In this document: positions 24,621 to 33,357 of the stretch, piece after piece
How the letters are laid out: each line of letters begins with the position of its first letter
Position numbering within the stretch: position 1 is the first letter of the stretch
NCBI GenBank assembly: GCA_963800235.1
Contig: CAWDAD010000001.1
Span: 1,550,001 to 1,614,000, forward strand
Length of the DNA: 64,000 bases
Direction of reading: 5' to 3'
DNA from: CAVVNP01 sp963800235
GTDB lineage: Bacteria; Actinomycetota; Acidimicrobiia; Acidimicrobiales; Iamiaceae
Notes under the pieces: model-generated
What the model was told of the DNA's origin: nothing
The model's database searches: none
What the model saw: only the letters and a program-made list of their open reading frames with translations
Translations under genes and position numbers: made by a program

Positions 24621-25796
24621 TCAGGGCACGAGGACGCAGCGGGTGCCCGAGTAGATGGTGGGCATGCACTTGTTGCAGTGGACGCAGAGCCCGACGGTGC
24701 TGCGCTCGTCGGCGAAGCGGTTCACCAGGTCGGGCTGGCGCAGCAGCGCCCGGGCCATGGCCACCAGCTCGAACCCCTCGTCCAGCGCCGCCTCGACGGT
24801 GTCGAGCCGGTTGATGCCGCCGAGCAGCACCAGCGGCAGGTCGAGGGCGTCGCGGAACTGGCGGGCGAAGGGCAGGAAGAACGCCTCCTCGAACGGCAGC
24901 TCGGGCAGGATGCGCCGGCCGAACAGCCGCAGCCCCAGGCCGACGAGCGGGCCGTAGGCGTCGGCCATCTCCTTCATCGGCACCTCGCCCCGGAAGAAGT
25001 ACATGCCGTTCAGCAGCGAGCTGCCGCCGGTCAGCTCGATGGCGTCGAGGTGGCCGTCGGCCTCGAGCAGCCGGCCCACCTCGAGGCTCTCCTCCAGCCA
25101 CAGCCCGCCCTCGACGCCGTCGGCCATGTTCAGCTTGGCCAGCACGGCGATGCGGTCGCCGGCGGCGCGGCGCACCGCCTCGACCACCCGGCGGGGGAAG
25201 CGGGCCCGGTTCTCGATGCTGCCCCCGTACTCGTCGGTGCGCCGGTTGAGGTTGGGGCTGAGGAACGAGCTGAGCAGGTAGTTGTGGCCGAGGTGGACCT
25301 CGACGGCGTCGAACCCGGCGTCGACCGCCACCCGGGTCGCCCGCCCGAAGTCGGCGACCACCTGGTCGAGCTGGGCCGCCGTGGCCGCCTTCACCCGGCC
25401 CCGGGCCGGGGCGCTGAACCGGGTGGAGGGCGCCAGCGACGGGTTCCGCCTCGACGACGACTGGGCGACCAGACCGGCGTGGCCGAGCTGGGCCGACACC
25501 GCCGCCCCTTCGGCGTGCACCGCGTCGGTGAGCCGCCGGAGGTCGGGCACCAGCTCGTCGGTGAACACGAGGGCGTGGCGCTCGACCCGGCCGCCCTTCG
25601 AGACGGCGCAGTAGGCCACCGTCGAGAGCGCCGCCCCGCCCCGGGCCACCGCCACGTGGAAGTCGATCAGGTCCTGGGTCACCGCCCCGTGGGGCATGAC
25701 CCCCTCGAAGGTGGCGGCCTTGAGGAACCGGTTCCGCAGCGTGACCGGCCCCAGCCGGTAGGGGTCGAACGGCCCGGCGCTGCGCACGGCGCCCAC
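24621..25796 (-). CDS. NADH:flavin oxidoreductase (old yellow enzyme / 2,4-dienoyl-CoA reductase N-domain type)
   Basis: A 391-residue FMN-binding TIM barrel: LRNRFLKAATFEG, AQLGHAG, VEVHLGHNYLLSSFLSP, RRTDEYGGSIENRARFP, and the phosphate site GINRLDTVE...VAMARALLRQPDLV. It ends in CVHCNKC with a further Cys, like the 4Fe-4S site of 2,4-dienoyl-CoA reductases, but the C-terminal NAD(P) domain is absent. It reduces activated C=C bonds. The GTG start at 25796 could instead be the GTG at 25787. It is divergent from the nitroreductase gene with a 27-bp gap. Confidence 0.9.
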   Translation of the reverse strand: MGAVRSAGPFDPYRLGPVTLRNRFLKAATFEGVMPHGAVTQDLIDFHVAVARGGAALSTVAYCAVSKGGRVERHALVFTDELVPDLRRLTDAVHAEGAAVSAQLGHAGLVAQSSSRRNPSLAPSTRFSAPARGRVKAATAAQLDQVVADFGRATRVAVDAGFDAVEVHLGHNYLLSSFLSPNLNRRTDEYGGSIENRARFPRRVVEAVRRAAGDRIAVLAKLNMADGVEGGLWLEESLEVGRLLEADGHLDAIELTGGSSLLNGMYFFRGEVPMKEMADAYGPLVGLGLRLFGRRILPELPFEEAFFLPFARQFRDALDLPLVLLGGINRLDTVEAALDEGFELVAMARALLRQPDLVNRFADERSTVGLCVHCNKCMPTIYSGTRCVLVP

Positions 25797-25811
25797 CCTT
25801 GCACCTGTTGG

Positions 25812-25817
25812 TACGGT
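25812..25817 (+). promoter_or_regulatory. -10 box of the nitroreductase gene
   Basis: TACGGT ends 6 nt before the GTG at 25824, supporting that start and a leaderless mRNA. Confidence 0.5.
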
Positions 25818-25823
25818 CCGCCC

Positions 25824-26345
25824 GTGGGCGTGGCCAGCGAGCTCGGGTACCGGCACCGCCCGGCCAACCGGTTCCGGCGGCTCATGCGGGCCTTCGCCTC
25901 GACCCGGTTCGGCGCCTGGACCTTCTCCCGGTCGCTGGCCCCGTCCGACCGGCTGGTCCGGCGCCTCAGCCAGGGCCGCGCCAGCGTGCCCGAGCTGCTG
26001 GCCGGCCTGCCCGTCCTGTTCCTCACCACCACCGGGCGCAGGAGCGGCCGGCCGCGCACCTCGCCGCTCATCGCGGTGCCCGTCGACGACGACCTGGCCG
26101 TCCTCGGCACCAACTTCGGCCAGGCCCCCACCCCCGCCTGGGTCCTCAACCTGGAGGCGGACCCGACCGCCCACCTGGCCTTCCAGGGGGCCGAGGTCGA
26201 CGCGGTGGCCCGGCCGGCCACCGACGCCGAGCGCGAGCGGATCTGGGCCGACGCCACCGACGTGTACGCCGGCTACGCCGCCTACCGCCGGCGCATCGCC
26301 GGCCGGGAGGTGCGGATCTTCGTGCTGGAGCGCGCCCCCGCCTGA
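25824..26345 (+). CDS. F420-dependent nitroreductase-family protein
   Basis: The 173-residue product belongs to the deazaflavin-dependent nitroreductase (Ddn-like) family: LFLTTTGRRSGRPRTSPL, then LGTNFGQAPTPAWVLNLEADP, the usual F420/FMN-binding signature of this split-barrel family. It probably performs an F420H2-dependent reduction of an unknown substrate. Confidence 0.88.
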   Translation: MGVASELGYRHRPANRFRRLMRAFASTRFGAWTFSRSLAPSDRLVRRLSQGRASVPELLAGLPVLFLTTTGRRSGRPRTSPLIAVPVDDDLAVLGTNFGQAPTPAWVLNLEADPTAHLAFQGAEVDAVARPATDAERERIWADATDVYAGYAAYRRRIAGREVRIFVLERAPA

Positions 26346-26378
26346 GGCGGTTCGCGCCCCGCCCGGCGGGCGGATGCG

Positions 26379-27365
26379 TCAGGCGGCGACGAAGGCGTGC
26401 AGGGCGTCGAGCTCGTCCTGGGTGCCGATGGCGATGATCACCTGACCGGCGCAGATCTCGGTGTCGGGCGTCGGGTTGGTGTTGAAGCTCCCGTCGGCGC
26501 CCCGCAGCGCGAGCACCAGCGCCCCGGTGCGGTCCCGCACGTGGGCGTCGCGCAGCGTCCGTCCCACGATCGGCGAGGCCCCGGTGACCGGCACCTCCTC
26601 CAACCGGAACTCGAGGGAGCGCTCGTGCATGACCACGTCGAGGAACTCGGCCACGTTCGGGCGCAGCACGAAGGCGGCCATGCGGGCACCGCCGATGTTC
26701 TGGGGGTTCACCACCCGGTTCGCGCCGGCCCGCTGGAGCTTGTCGTCGCTGTCGGCGCTGCGGGTGCGGGCCACGATGAACAGCTCGGGCCGCAGCGCCC
26801 GGGCGCTCAGCGTGATGAAGGAGTTGTCGGCGTCGCTGTCGACGGCGGCGACCAGGGCCGCGGCCCGGGCGATCCCGGCGGCGCGCAGCACGTCGTCCTC
26901 GGTGGCGTCACCGACCACGACGGGGTGCGGGACGCCGTCGGCCCGGCCCGGGTCCGTCTCGACCACCACCAGCTTCCGACCGGCCTCGAGCACCTCCCCG
27001 GCGATGGAGCGGCCGACCCGGCCCCATCCGCAGATCACCACGTGGTCGGTCAGGGCGGCGATGGACTGGCTCATGCGGCGTCTCCCGAGCAGCTCGTTGA
27101 TGCGTCCTTCGATGAAGGTCTCGACCAGCACGCCGAGGGCGTACAGGGCGGTGCCGACCCCCACCAGGATCAGCACCATGGTGAAGATCTTCCCGGCGGC
27201 GTCGAGCGGCTCCACCTCCCGGAACCCGACCGTCGACACCGTGGTCACCGCCTGGTAGGCGCCGTCGAGCCACCCGAAGCCGAGGATGCGGTAGCCGATG
27301 GTCCCCACCACCAGCACCAGCAGCAGGGCGACCATGGCACCGCCGAGACGCCGCCAGTGACTCAC
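26379..27365 (-). CDS. Potassium channel with RCK (TrkA-N/TrkA-C) domains
   Basis: The 328-residue protein has two transmembrane helices flanking a pore loop (about 10-85), then an RCK N-domain (VVICGWGRVGRSIAGEVL, Rossmann) and a TrkA-C domain (about 240-328). The family is two-TM, ligand-gated like MthK. The filter region reads TTVSTVGFRE (41-50) in place of the usual TVGYGD, so the last filter glycine and acidic residue are changed. The GTG at 27365 is 7 nt after TACCCT (27373-27378), another leaderless start. Confidence 0.88.
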   Translation of the reverse strand: MSHWRRLGGAMVALLLVLVVGTIGYRILGFGWLDGAYQAVTTVSTVGFREVEPLDAAGKIFTMVLILVGVGTALYALGVLVETFIEGRINELLGRRRMSQSIAALTDHVVICGWGRVGRSIAGEVLEAGRKLVVVETDPGRADGVPHPVVVGDATEDDVLRAAGIARAAALVAAVDSDADNSFITLSARALRPELFIVARTRSADSDDKLQRAGANRVVNPQNIGGARMAAFVLRPNVAEFLDVVMHERSLEFRLEEVPVTGASPIVGRTLRDAHVRDRTGALVLALRGADGSFNTNPTPDTEICAGQVIIAIGTQDELDALHAFVAA

Positions 27366-27372
27366 CGCCCTC

Positions 27373-27378
27373 AGGGTA
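27373..27378 (-). promoter_or_regulatory. -10 box of the K+ channel gene
   Basis: TACCCT on the minus strand ends 7 nt before the GTG at 27365. Confidence 0.45.
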
Positions 27379-27421
27379 GGAGGCCGGGCCGGGCCGGTCG
27401 GCCGGCGCGGCCCGGCCGGCC

Positions 27422-28963
27422 TCAGCGGTGCGCCACCTCCAGGTCGGCCGCGGTGACCGTGGGGGCGACGGTGGGCCAGGGGTGCTCGCGCTCGACGTGG
27501 CGGGCGACGTCGAGCAGCAGGGCGTCGGCGTGGTGCGGGGCCAGCACCTGCAGGCCGATGGGAAGGCCGTCGATGGTGCCGGCGGGGATCGAGATCGCCG
27601 GGTTGCCGTACACGTTGCTGATGATGGTGAGCGCCCCCATGGCCACCAGGTCGGGGAAGCGCTCGGTCACCATCGTCACCAGCGCGGAGGGCAGCTTGGG
27701 TGCCAGCGCGGCGGCCAGCCGGGTGCCGACCATGGCGCCCCGGAAGGCGTAGCGGGCGGCGTTGCTGGACGTGGCCAGGTCGAGGAAGCTGCGCTCGCTG
27801 CTGCTCTTCGGCGCGTCGGCGGCGAAGGCCGGACCGGGGTTGGTGGCGGCGACGATCAGGTCGGCCTCCTCGAAGGCCCGGGCCATGGCCTCGTTGGCCT
27901 GCAGCCGCAGCGTCTCGGCGACCGAGGCCATGTGCAGGTTGTAGAGCGACTGCGACAGGTAGAGCCCGAGGGCCATCTCGTCGGTCATCAGGTGGGCGCA
28001 GCTCGGCCACTTGTCGCCCAGCTCGGCCAGCAGGGTGGCCAGGTTCCCGAGCATCCACTGGGCGGCCAGGTTGGGCGGGGCGACGTCGAGCTCGACCCGC
28101 TTCATGCCGGTCTCGGCGATGAGCTGGGCGGCCTCGGCCTCGATGTGCTCGGCGACCCCCGGGTCGAGGCGGGCGCCGCCCAGCGCCGGCACCACCGCCA
28201 CCTTCAGGCCGGCCAGGTCGTGGGTGTCGAGCCCGGCCTCCCAGCCGCCCGGCGAGGGCAGGGTCGAGGGGTCCCACGGGTCGAGCCCGGCGACCACGTC
28301 GTAGTGGCGGGCGGTGTCGCGCACCGAGCGGGCGACGATCCCCGACACGACCGTGTTGGGCCGCATCCACGCCCCCGGCGCCCGGGTGATGCGACCGAAG
28401 GTGCCCTTCATGCCGACCATGCCGGTGTAGCCGGCCGGGATCCGCAGCGAGCCGCCGCCGTCGCCCCCGGTGGCCAGGCTGACCAGGCCGCCGGACACCG
28501 CCGCCGCCGAGCCGCCCGACGACCCGCCGACGCTGCGCCCGTGCCGCCACGGGTTGTGGGTCACGCCGTTCAGCCGGGTCACGCTGACGTTCAGGCCGCC
28601 GAACTCGCTGGCGGTGGTCTGGCCCACCGGCACCGCCCCGCCGTCGTCGAAGAGCCGCCGCAGGGCGTGACCGGTGTGGGTGGCCCGACGGTCCTTCCAC
28701 ACCAGCGAGCCGTCGGTGTAGGGCCAGCCCTCGACCGGCTGCATCTCCTTGATGCCGGTGGGGACGCCGCCGAAGGGCTGGTTCACGTCGGCGTCGGCGG
28801 CCAGCTCGCGGGCCCGCTCGGGGTCGGTGCTCGAGAAGCAGTTCAGGTCGGACCGCTCGATGGCGGCCAGGGTGGCGTCGAGCTCCTCCAGCGGCGATCG
28901 CTCGCCCGAGCGGAAGGCGTCGACGAGCGAGCAGGCGTCTCCGGTCCACGGTGCGTCGGTCAT
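27422..28963 (-). CDS. Amidase (amidase signature family)
   Basis: A 513-residue amidase signature enzyme with the Ser-cisSer-Lys triad: K72 (PTGIKEM), S148 in GGSSGGS, and S172 in GGDGGGSLRIPA. It hydrolyses amides, but the substrate cannot be told from sequence. GatA is unlikely because no gatB or gatC neighbours are present. A small palindrome, CTTCGCGAAG (28974-28983), lies 10 bp upstream of the ATG. Confidence 0.92.
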   Translation of the reverse strand: MTDAPWTGDACSLVDAFRSGERSPLEELDATLAAIERSDLNCFSSTDPERARELAADADVNQPFGGVPTGIKEMQPVEGWPYTDGSLVWKDRRATHTGHALRRLFDDGGAVPVGQTTASEFGGLNVSVTRLNGVTHNPWRHGRSVGGSSGGSAAAVSGGLVSLATGGDGGGSLRIPAGYTGMVGMKGTFGRITRAPGAWMRPNTVVSGIVARSVRDTARHYDVVAGLDPWDPSTLPSPGGWEAGLDTHDLAGLKVAVVPALGGARLDPGVAEHIEAEAAQLIAETGMKRVELDVAPPNLAAQWMLGNLATLLAELGDKWPSCAHLMTDEMALGLYLSQSLYNLHMASVAETLRLQANEAMARAFEEADLIVAATNPGPAFAADAPKSSSERSFLDLATSSNAARYAFRGAMVGTRLAAALAPKLPSALVTMVTERFPDLVAMGALTIISNVYGNPAISIPAGTIDGLPIGLQVLAPHHADALLLDVARHVEREHPWPTVAPTVTAADLEVAHR

Positions 28964-29048
28964 GACCGGCCATCTTCGCGAAGCGGCCGCGACGGCCTGT
29001 CACCCCGGAACGCGCGCCCGAGCGGGTGCCCTCCCGCCGCGACGTGCT

Positions 29049-29936
29049 GTGATCGAGCGCGTGATCGCCCAGACGCCCACGCCGACGACGACGACCACCA
29101 GCTCCTCGGACACGCCGATCGTGCCGTCCGGCATCAACGCCGCCGACTGGATCCAGGCGGGGGTGCTGGTGGCCATCGGCCTGGTGCTGGCGGTGATCGT
29201 CAGCCGGCTGATCGTGAAGGTGGTGGCCGCCGGTCACCGCTCCCGCAGGGGCGTCGCCCACCTGCTCGGGCGCCTGGCGGGCATGCTCGTCTTCGCCGCC
29301 GGCGTCGTCTACGCCCTCAACACCCTCGGCGTGCGGATCGGCCCGCTGCTCGGCGCCCTCGGCATCGTCGGCATCGCCCTGGCCTTCGCCCTGCAGGACA
29401 TCCTCGAGAACCTGGTGGCCGGCATCATCCTGCAGGCCCGCAACCCCTTCCGGTACGGCGACCAGCTCGAGACCGGCGACTGGGAGGGCACCGTCGAGGA
29501 CGTCAACTTCCGGGCGGTGGTGCTGCACACCTTCGAGGGCACCCGGGTGGTGCTGCCCAGCTCGACCGTGCTGAAGGACCCGATCCACAACCTGACCGCC
29601 TTCGAGAAGCGGCGCACCAGCGTGAGCGTCGGGGTGGCCTACGGCGCCGACCTGGACGAGGCCGGCGAGATCATCGCCCGCGCCACCACGGCGGCCGAGC
29701 ACGTCGAGCCCGACCCCGAGCCCGAGGTGTTCGTCGAGGAGCTGGGCGAGAGCAGCGTGAACTTCTCGGTGCGCTTCTGGCACCGGCCCGAGGTGGCCAC
29801 CAAGTGGCGGGCCCGCCACGCCGTGCTCACGGGCGTGTACCGGGCGCTCGGCGAGGCCGGCATCGAGATCCCGTTCCCGCAGCGCACCCTCACCTTCGCC
29901 GAGCCGCCAGGCGGTAGCGGACCGGCAGGTCGTTGA
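29049..29936 (+). CDS. Small-conductance mechanosensitive channel (MscS family)
   Basis: The 295-residue protein has a Thr-rich N-terminus, three TM helices, the pore-lining TM3 (LGALGIVGIALAFALQDILEN), and the beta domain (FRYGDQLETGDWEGTVEDVNFR), followed by the alpha/beta cytoplasmic domain. It would release solutes on hypo-osmotic shock. The start is a GTG. The last 47 bp overlap tail-to-tail with the P450 gene. Confidence 0.92.
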   Translation: MIERVIAQTPTPTTTTTSSSDTPIVPSGINAADWIQAGVLVAIGLVLAVIVSRLIVKVVAAGHRSRRGVAHLLGRLAGMLVFAAGVVYALNTLGVRIGPLLGALGIVGIALAFALQDILENLVAGIILQARNPFRYGDQLETGDWEGTVEDVNFRAVVLHTFEGTRVVLPSSTVLKDPIHNLTAFEKRRTSVSVGVAYGADLDEAGEIIARATTAAEHVEPDPEPEVFVEELGESSVNFSVRFWHRPEVATKWRARHAVLTGVYRALGEAGIEIPFPQRTLTFAEPPGGSGPAGR

Positions 29937-31176
29937 CGCTGCGCAGCACCATCCGGCGGGCCCAGGTCGGCTCGCCGTCAGCCTCGAGCACGGGGAAGCG
30001 GGCGAGCAGGCGGCGGATGGTCACCGACAGCTCGAGCTTGGCCAGGTGGGTGCCGAGGCAGCCGTGGATGCCGGCGCCGAACTGCACGTGGCGGCTGGCC
30101 GAGCGCCGGTCGACGCGGATCCGGTCGGCGTCGTCGCCGAAGACCGCGGGATCGTGGTCGGCGGCGCCCACGCCGAGGTAGAGCACGGCGCCCGCCGGCA
30201 CCGTGGTGCCGCCGAGGTCCAGGTCGCGCGTGGCGATGCGGCGCACGAACTGGTTGGGGCCGTCGTAGCGCAGCAGCTCGACCACCGCGTGCTCGACCAG
30301 CGACGGGTCGCGGCGCAGCGCGTCGAGCTGGTCGGGCTGGGCGAAGAGGCCGTGGAACCCGTTGCCCAGGGTGGCGGTGACCGGCTCGTGGCCGGCGATG
30401 TAGACGGTCTGGAGCTGGGCGACGAGCTCGTCCTCGCCGAGCTGGTCGCCCTCGCCGTCGGCGGCGTGGACCAGCGACGAGGTGAGGTCGTCGGTCGGGT
30501 GGGCCCGCTTGGCCCGGATCTGGTCACGCACGTAGGCGCGCATCTCGTCGCCGGCGGCCAGGCACACGTCGCGGTGGGCGGCGTCGATCATGGGGTCGAG
30601 GCCCTCGGCGACCAGCTGCACCCAGCGGCGGAAGGTGGGGCCGTCCTCGTCGGGGATGCCCATCAGCTCGCAGATGACCATGACCGGCATGGGGTAGGCG
30701 AGGTCGCCGACCAGGTCGAAGGCGCCGGCCTCCCCGCTCCGCTCGACCACCGCGTCGAGCAGGTCGTCGACGTGGCGCTCGATGGTCTCGGTCAGGTTGC
30801 GGACCGAGCCCTTCCGGAAGGTGGGCGCCATCTGGCGGCGCACCCGGGTGTGCTCGGGTTCGTCGAGCAGCGGCAGCGGCGGGCTGCTGCCGCCGATCAT
30901 CTCGCCCCGCCGCTCGATCTCGATCTGGGTGAAGGGCGTCGGCGTGGCGTTCTCGACGTCGGTGCTGATGTCCGGGTCCTTCAGCAACCGGTCGACGTCG
31001 GCGTAGCGGGTCAGCACCCAGCCGTGGAGCAGGTCGGAGCGGTGCACCGGGTCGGCGGCCCGCAGCCGGGCGTACTGGGCGTAGGGCCACTCGGTGTAGC
31101 CCTCCTCGAACGGGTCGAACCGAACGGTGCCGGCGTCGGTCGGGTCGGTCGGGGCCGACGGATCGGTCGCGGTCAC
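29890..31176 (-). CDS. Cytochrome P450
   Basis: A 428-residue bacterial P450. It has the I-helix variant YIAGHEPVTATLGNG (E replacing the usual acid-Thr pair position), the K-helix ELLRYDGPNQFVRR (the usual ExxR is ELLR), and the heme-binding loop FGAGIHGCLG with Cys373 as thiolate ligand. It hydroxylates a small lipophilic compound using a ferredoxin that is not encoded nearby. The GTG start overlaps the upstream amidohydrolase stop (GTGA). Confidence 0.93.
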   Translation of the reverse strand: MTATDPSAPTDPTDAGTVRFDPFEEGYTEWPYAQYARLRAADPVHRSDLLHGWVLTRYADVDRLLKDPDISTDVENATPTPFTQIEIERRGEMIGGSSPPLPLLDEPEHTRVRRQMAPTFRKGSVRNLTETIERHVDDLLDAVVERSGEAGAFDLVGDLAYPMPVMVICELMGIPDEDGPTFRRWVQLVAEGLDPMIDAAHRDVCLAAGDEMRAYVRDQIRAKRAHPTDDLTSSLVHAADGEGDQLGEDELVAQLQTVYIAGHEPVTATLGNGFHGLFAQPDQLDALRRDPSLVEHAVVELLRYDGPNQFVRRIATRDLDLGGTTVPAGAVLYLGVGAADHDPAVFGDDADRIRVDRRSASRHVQFGAGIHGCLGTHLAKLELSVTIRRLLARFPVLEADGEPTWARRMVLRSVNDLPVRYRLAARRR

Positions 31177-32438
31177 CGGTACGTGTCGCTCCCGGTCAGC
31201 CAGGGTCGACCGGCGTCGCGCCGCTCGTCCCACCGGGAGAGGTCGCGGTCGCCGTCCTGCCCGAGGTCGGCGGCGGTCGGCCCGATGCGCTCGACCAGCG
31301 GCGCGAGGGCGCCGGGGTCGAACCCGTAGAACTCGACGGCGTTGCCGCCGAGCATGGCCCGGGTCTCGTCGGTCGGGATGTCGCCGAAGGCGTGGCGCAG
31401 GAACTCGGCGGTGTGGGGCCAGGTGCCCTCGGGGTGGGGGAAGTCGTTGCCCCACATCAGGTTGCCGACGCCGATCTCGTAACGGCGGGCCAGCTCCCGT
31501 CGGTGGGGGTTCGAGGCGCCGATGGAGCAGTTGCGGTCGAAGTAGGCCGACGGCCGCATCGAGAGGTTGGCGGTGAGCTGTCGGCCCAGCTTCTTCGACC
31601 CGTGCTCGCGCTCGAACACCGAGTCCATGCGCCACAGCAGGTCGTTGACCCAGAAGGCGCCGCACTCGGTCACCGCGAACCTCAGCCGGGGGAAGCGCTC
31701 GAACACGCCGGACCAGATCAGGAAGGCGAGCGGGCGCGACGACCAGAAGCGGACCTCGGCGGCGTAGATGCCGATGTGGGGGCCGTAGCTGGCCTTGTCG
31801 GCCGGGCCGGAGTGGCAGTGGACGGGCAGCTCGAGCTCCTCGCAGGCCGCCCAGATCGGGTCGTAGCTGCGGTCGTGGTACGGCTTGCCGGGCTGCCACA
31901 TCGGCGGGATGAGCACGCCGCCGCGCAGGCCGCTGTCGTGGGCCCGACGGATCTCGGCCACCGCCACGTCGGGCTCGACGAAGGCGATCGGCACCACGGC
32001 GATGCCGCGGCGGCGCTCGGGGCTGGTGGCGCACAGCTCGGCCAGCCACCGGTTGTGGGCCCGGGCCCCCGCCAGCAGGTGCTCGGGCGGGGTGTCACCG
32101 CCGGAGCCGAGTCCGGCCCCGAAGGGGGCCGAGGCCCCCGAGGTGACCGAGTCGCCGTCGGGGAAGATGACCTCGCCGGCCACCCCGTCGGCGTCGAGCT
32201 CCTTGTCGCGGCGGGCGGCGTCCCACGAGCCCCGCAGGCCCTCCTCGTTCTCGGCCTGCCACTCCTCGGCGAACTCGGTGTTGAGGAAGCCCTGGGCCGC
32301 CATCTCCTGCTGGCGCCTGCGCTCGACCAGGCTCCGGTCGAACGCCTCGCGCACCGACGGGTCGAGCCACTCGCGGTACTCGGCGTTGGGCAGCCCGGCA
32401 TGGCAGTCGGCCGAGATCACCAGGAACCGCTCGATCAC
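31173..32438 (-). CDS. Amidohydrolase-2 family protein
   Basis: A 421-residue metal-dependent hydrolase of the ACMSD-like amidohydrolase-2 family: ISADCHAGLP (a D-x-H in place of the usual metal H-x-H), LPVHCHSG in the middle, and the late MWGNDFPHPEGTWP with the metal Asp. It is 421 residues, longer than ACMSD (about 330), like other actinobacterial catabolic members. The GTG start overlaps the ADC-like gene stop. It is a paralogue of the gene at 33358-34659. Confidence 0.88.
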   Translation of the reverse strand: MIERFLVISADCHAGLPNAEYREWLDPSVREAFDRSLVERRRQQEMAAQGFLNTEFAEEWQAENEEGLRGSWDAARRDKELDADGVAGEVIFPDGDSVTSGASAPFGAGLGSGGDTPPEHLLAGARAHNRWLAELCATSPERRRGIAVVPIAFVEPDVAVAEIRRAHDSGLRGGVLIPPMWQPGKPYHDRSYDPIWAACEELELPVHCHSGPADKASYGPHIGIYAAEVRFWSSRPLAFLIWSGVFERFPRLRFAVTECGAFWVNDLLWRMDSVFEREHGSKKLGRQLTANLSMRPSAYFDRNCSIGASNPHRRELARRYEIGVGNLMWGNDFPHPEGTWPHTAEFLRHAFGDIPTDETRAMLGGNAVEFYGFDPGALAPLVERIGPTAADLGQDGDRDLSRWDERRDAGRPWLTGSDTYR

Positions 32439-33325
32439 TGCCGGGCTCCAGACGAGGCGCCCGGTCCGGCGGAAGGGTCACCGCCGGCTCCAGCCAGCCC
32501 GTCGTCGCGAGCGCCAGCGAGCCGACGGGAAGCAGGCGCCGCAGGTGCCTGCGGGGAAACGTCGTCGTAGCGCTGGTGGACGAAGGGCAGGACGTCCTTC
32601 GGCTCGAGCACGGCGACGATCTCGCCCCGCTGCTGCGACTGGCGCTCGGTCAGGTGCATCTCGAGGATCCGGCGCACCGGCAGGTCGGCCACCGGGTCGA
32701 AGCGGGACTCGCGGAGCACGATGTCGCCGTCGACCAGCTCACGCTTGCGGGAGGTCTCCCGGCGGTGGCAGTGGACGAGACGGGGGTCGGCGTCGAAGCC
32801 CGAGCCGCCCGGGTCGCGCAGGAACTTGAGGTAGAAGTCGGTGCGCTCCTGGTCGGGCGGCGGATCGACCTCCTCGGTGATCCGGCCCCGCAGCTCGATG
32901 ATGGTCGTGCCCATGCGGGCGACGGTGCCGACGACCTCGTCGCCGTCGCGGTCGAGGGCGATCCGGGCCAGCTTCTTCGGCTCGCCGAAGGTCTCGCGCC
33001 CGCCGATCACCGACTGCTCGGTGCTCATCGGCATGAGCAGCGGGTAGAAGCCGACCAGGTCGTCGTGGCGGCACTGCACCCCGAAGGTGCCGGCGCCGAA
33101 GGTGGGGACGCCCGGCCGGTCGATCTCGACGGTGGCGATCGACACCTTCACGACCGGTCGGTCGGTCGCCTGCAGGGGCGGCGGCAGGACCTGCTCGATC
33201 AGGCCGGGATCGGTCTCGTAGAGGGCGGTGAAGGAGGTCGACCAGGCCCCCACCTTGGTGGCGCTGACCTCCCGGTCGGTGATGGCTTCGAGCGGCATGG
33301 CGCCGTAGCGCAGGGTGGCGGTCAT
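32435..33325 (-). CDS. Acetoacetate decarboxylase-family protein
   Basis: The 296-residue protein matches the acetoacetate decarboxylase-like fold: VKVSIATVEIDRPG, CRHDDLVGFYPLLMPM, and GRETFGEPKKLARIAL. The FGEPKK lysine is the expected Schiff-base lysine. In this family members can be decarboxylases or aldolase-like. The last ~40 residues are low-complexity. It is co-transcribed with the P450 and the two amidohydrolases. Confidence 0.85.
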   Translation of the reverse strand: MTATLRYGAMPLEAITDREVSATKVGAWSTSFTALYETDPGLIEQVLPPPLQATDRPVVKVSIATVEIDRPGVPTFGAGTFGVQCRHDDLVGFYPLLMPMSTEQSVIGGRETFGEPKKLARIALDRDGDEVVGTVARMGTTIIELRGRITEEVDPPPDQERTDFYLKFLRDPGGSGFDADPRLVHCHRRETSRKRELVDGDIVLRESRFDPVADLPVRRILEMHLTERQSQQRGEIVAVLEPKDVLPFVHQRYDDVSPQAPAAPASRRLAGARDDGLAGAGGDPSAGPGASSGARQ

Positions 33326-33357
33326 GGGCACCGTCCTCGTGGGTCGGGTTGGTCGGA

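Noticed and set aside
24598..24629. Tandem 16-bp repeat GGTCGGGTCAGGGCAC
   Set aside because: Only two units at the 3' end of the oxidoreductase gene, no regulatory meaning visible.
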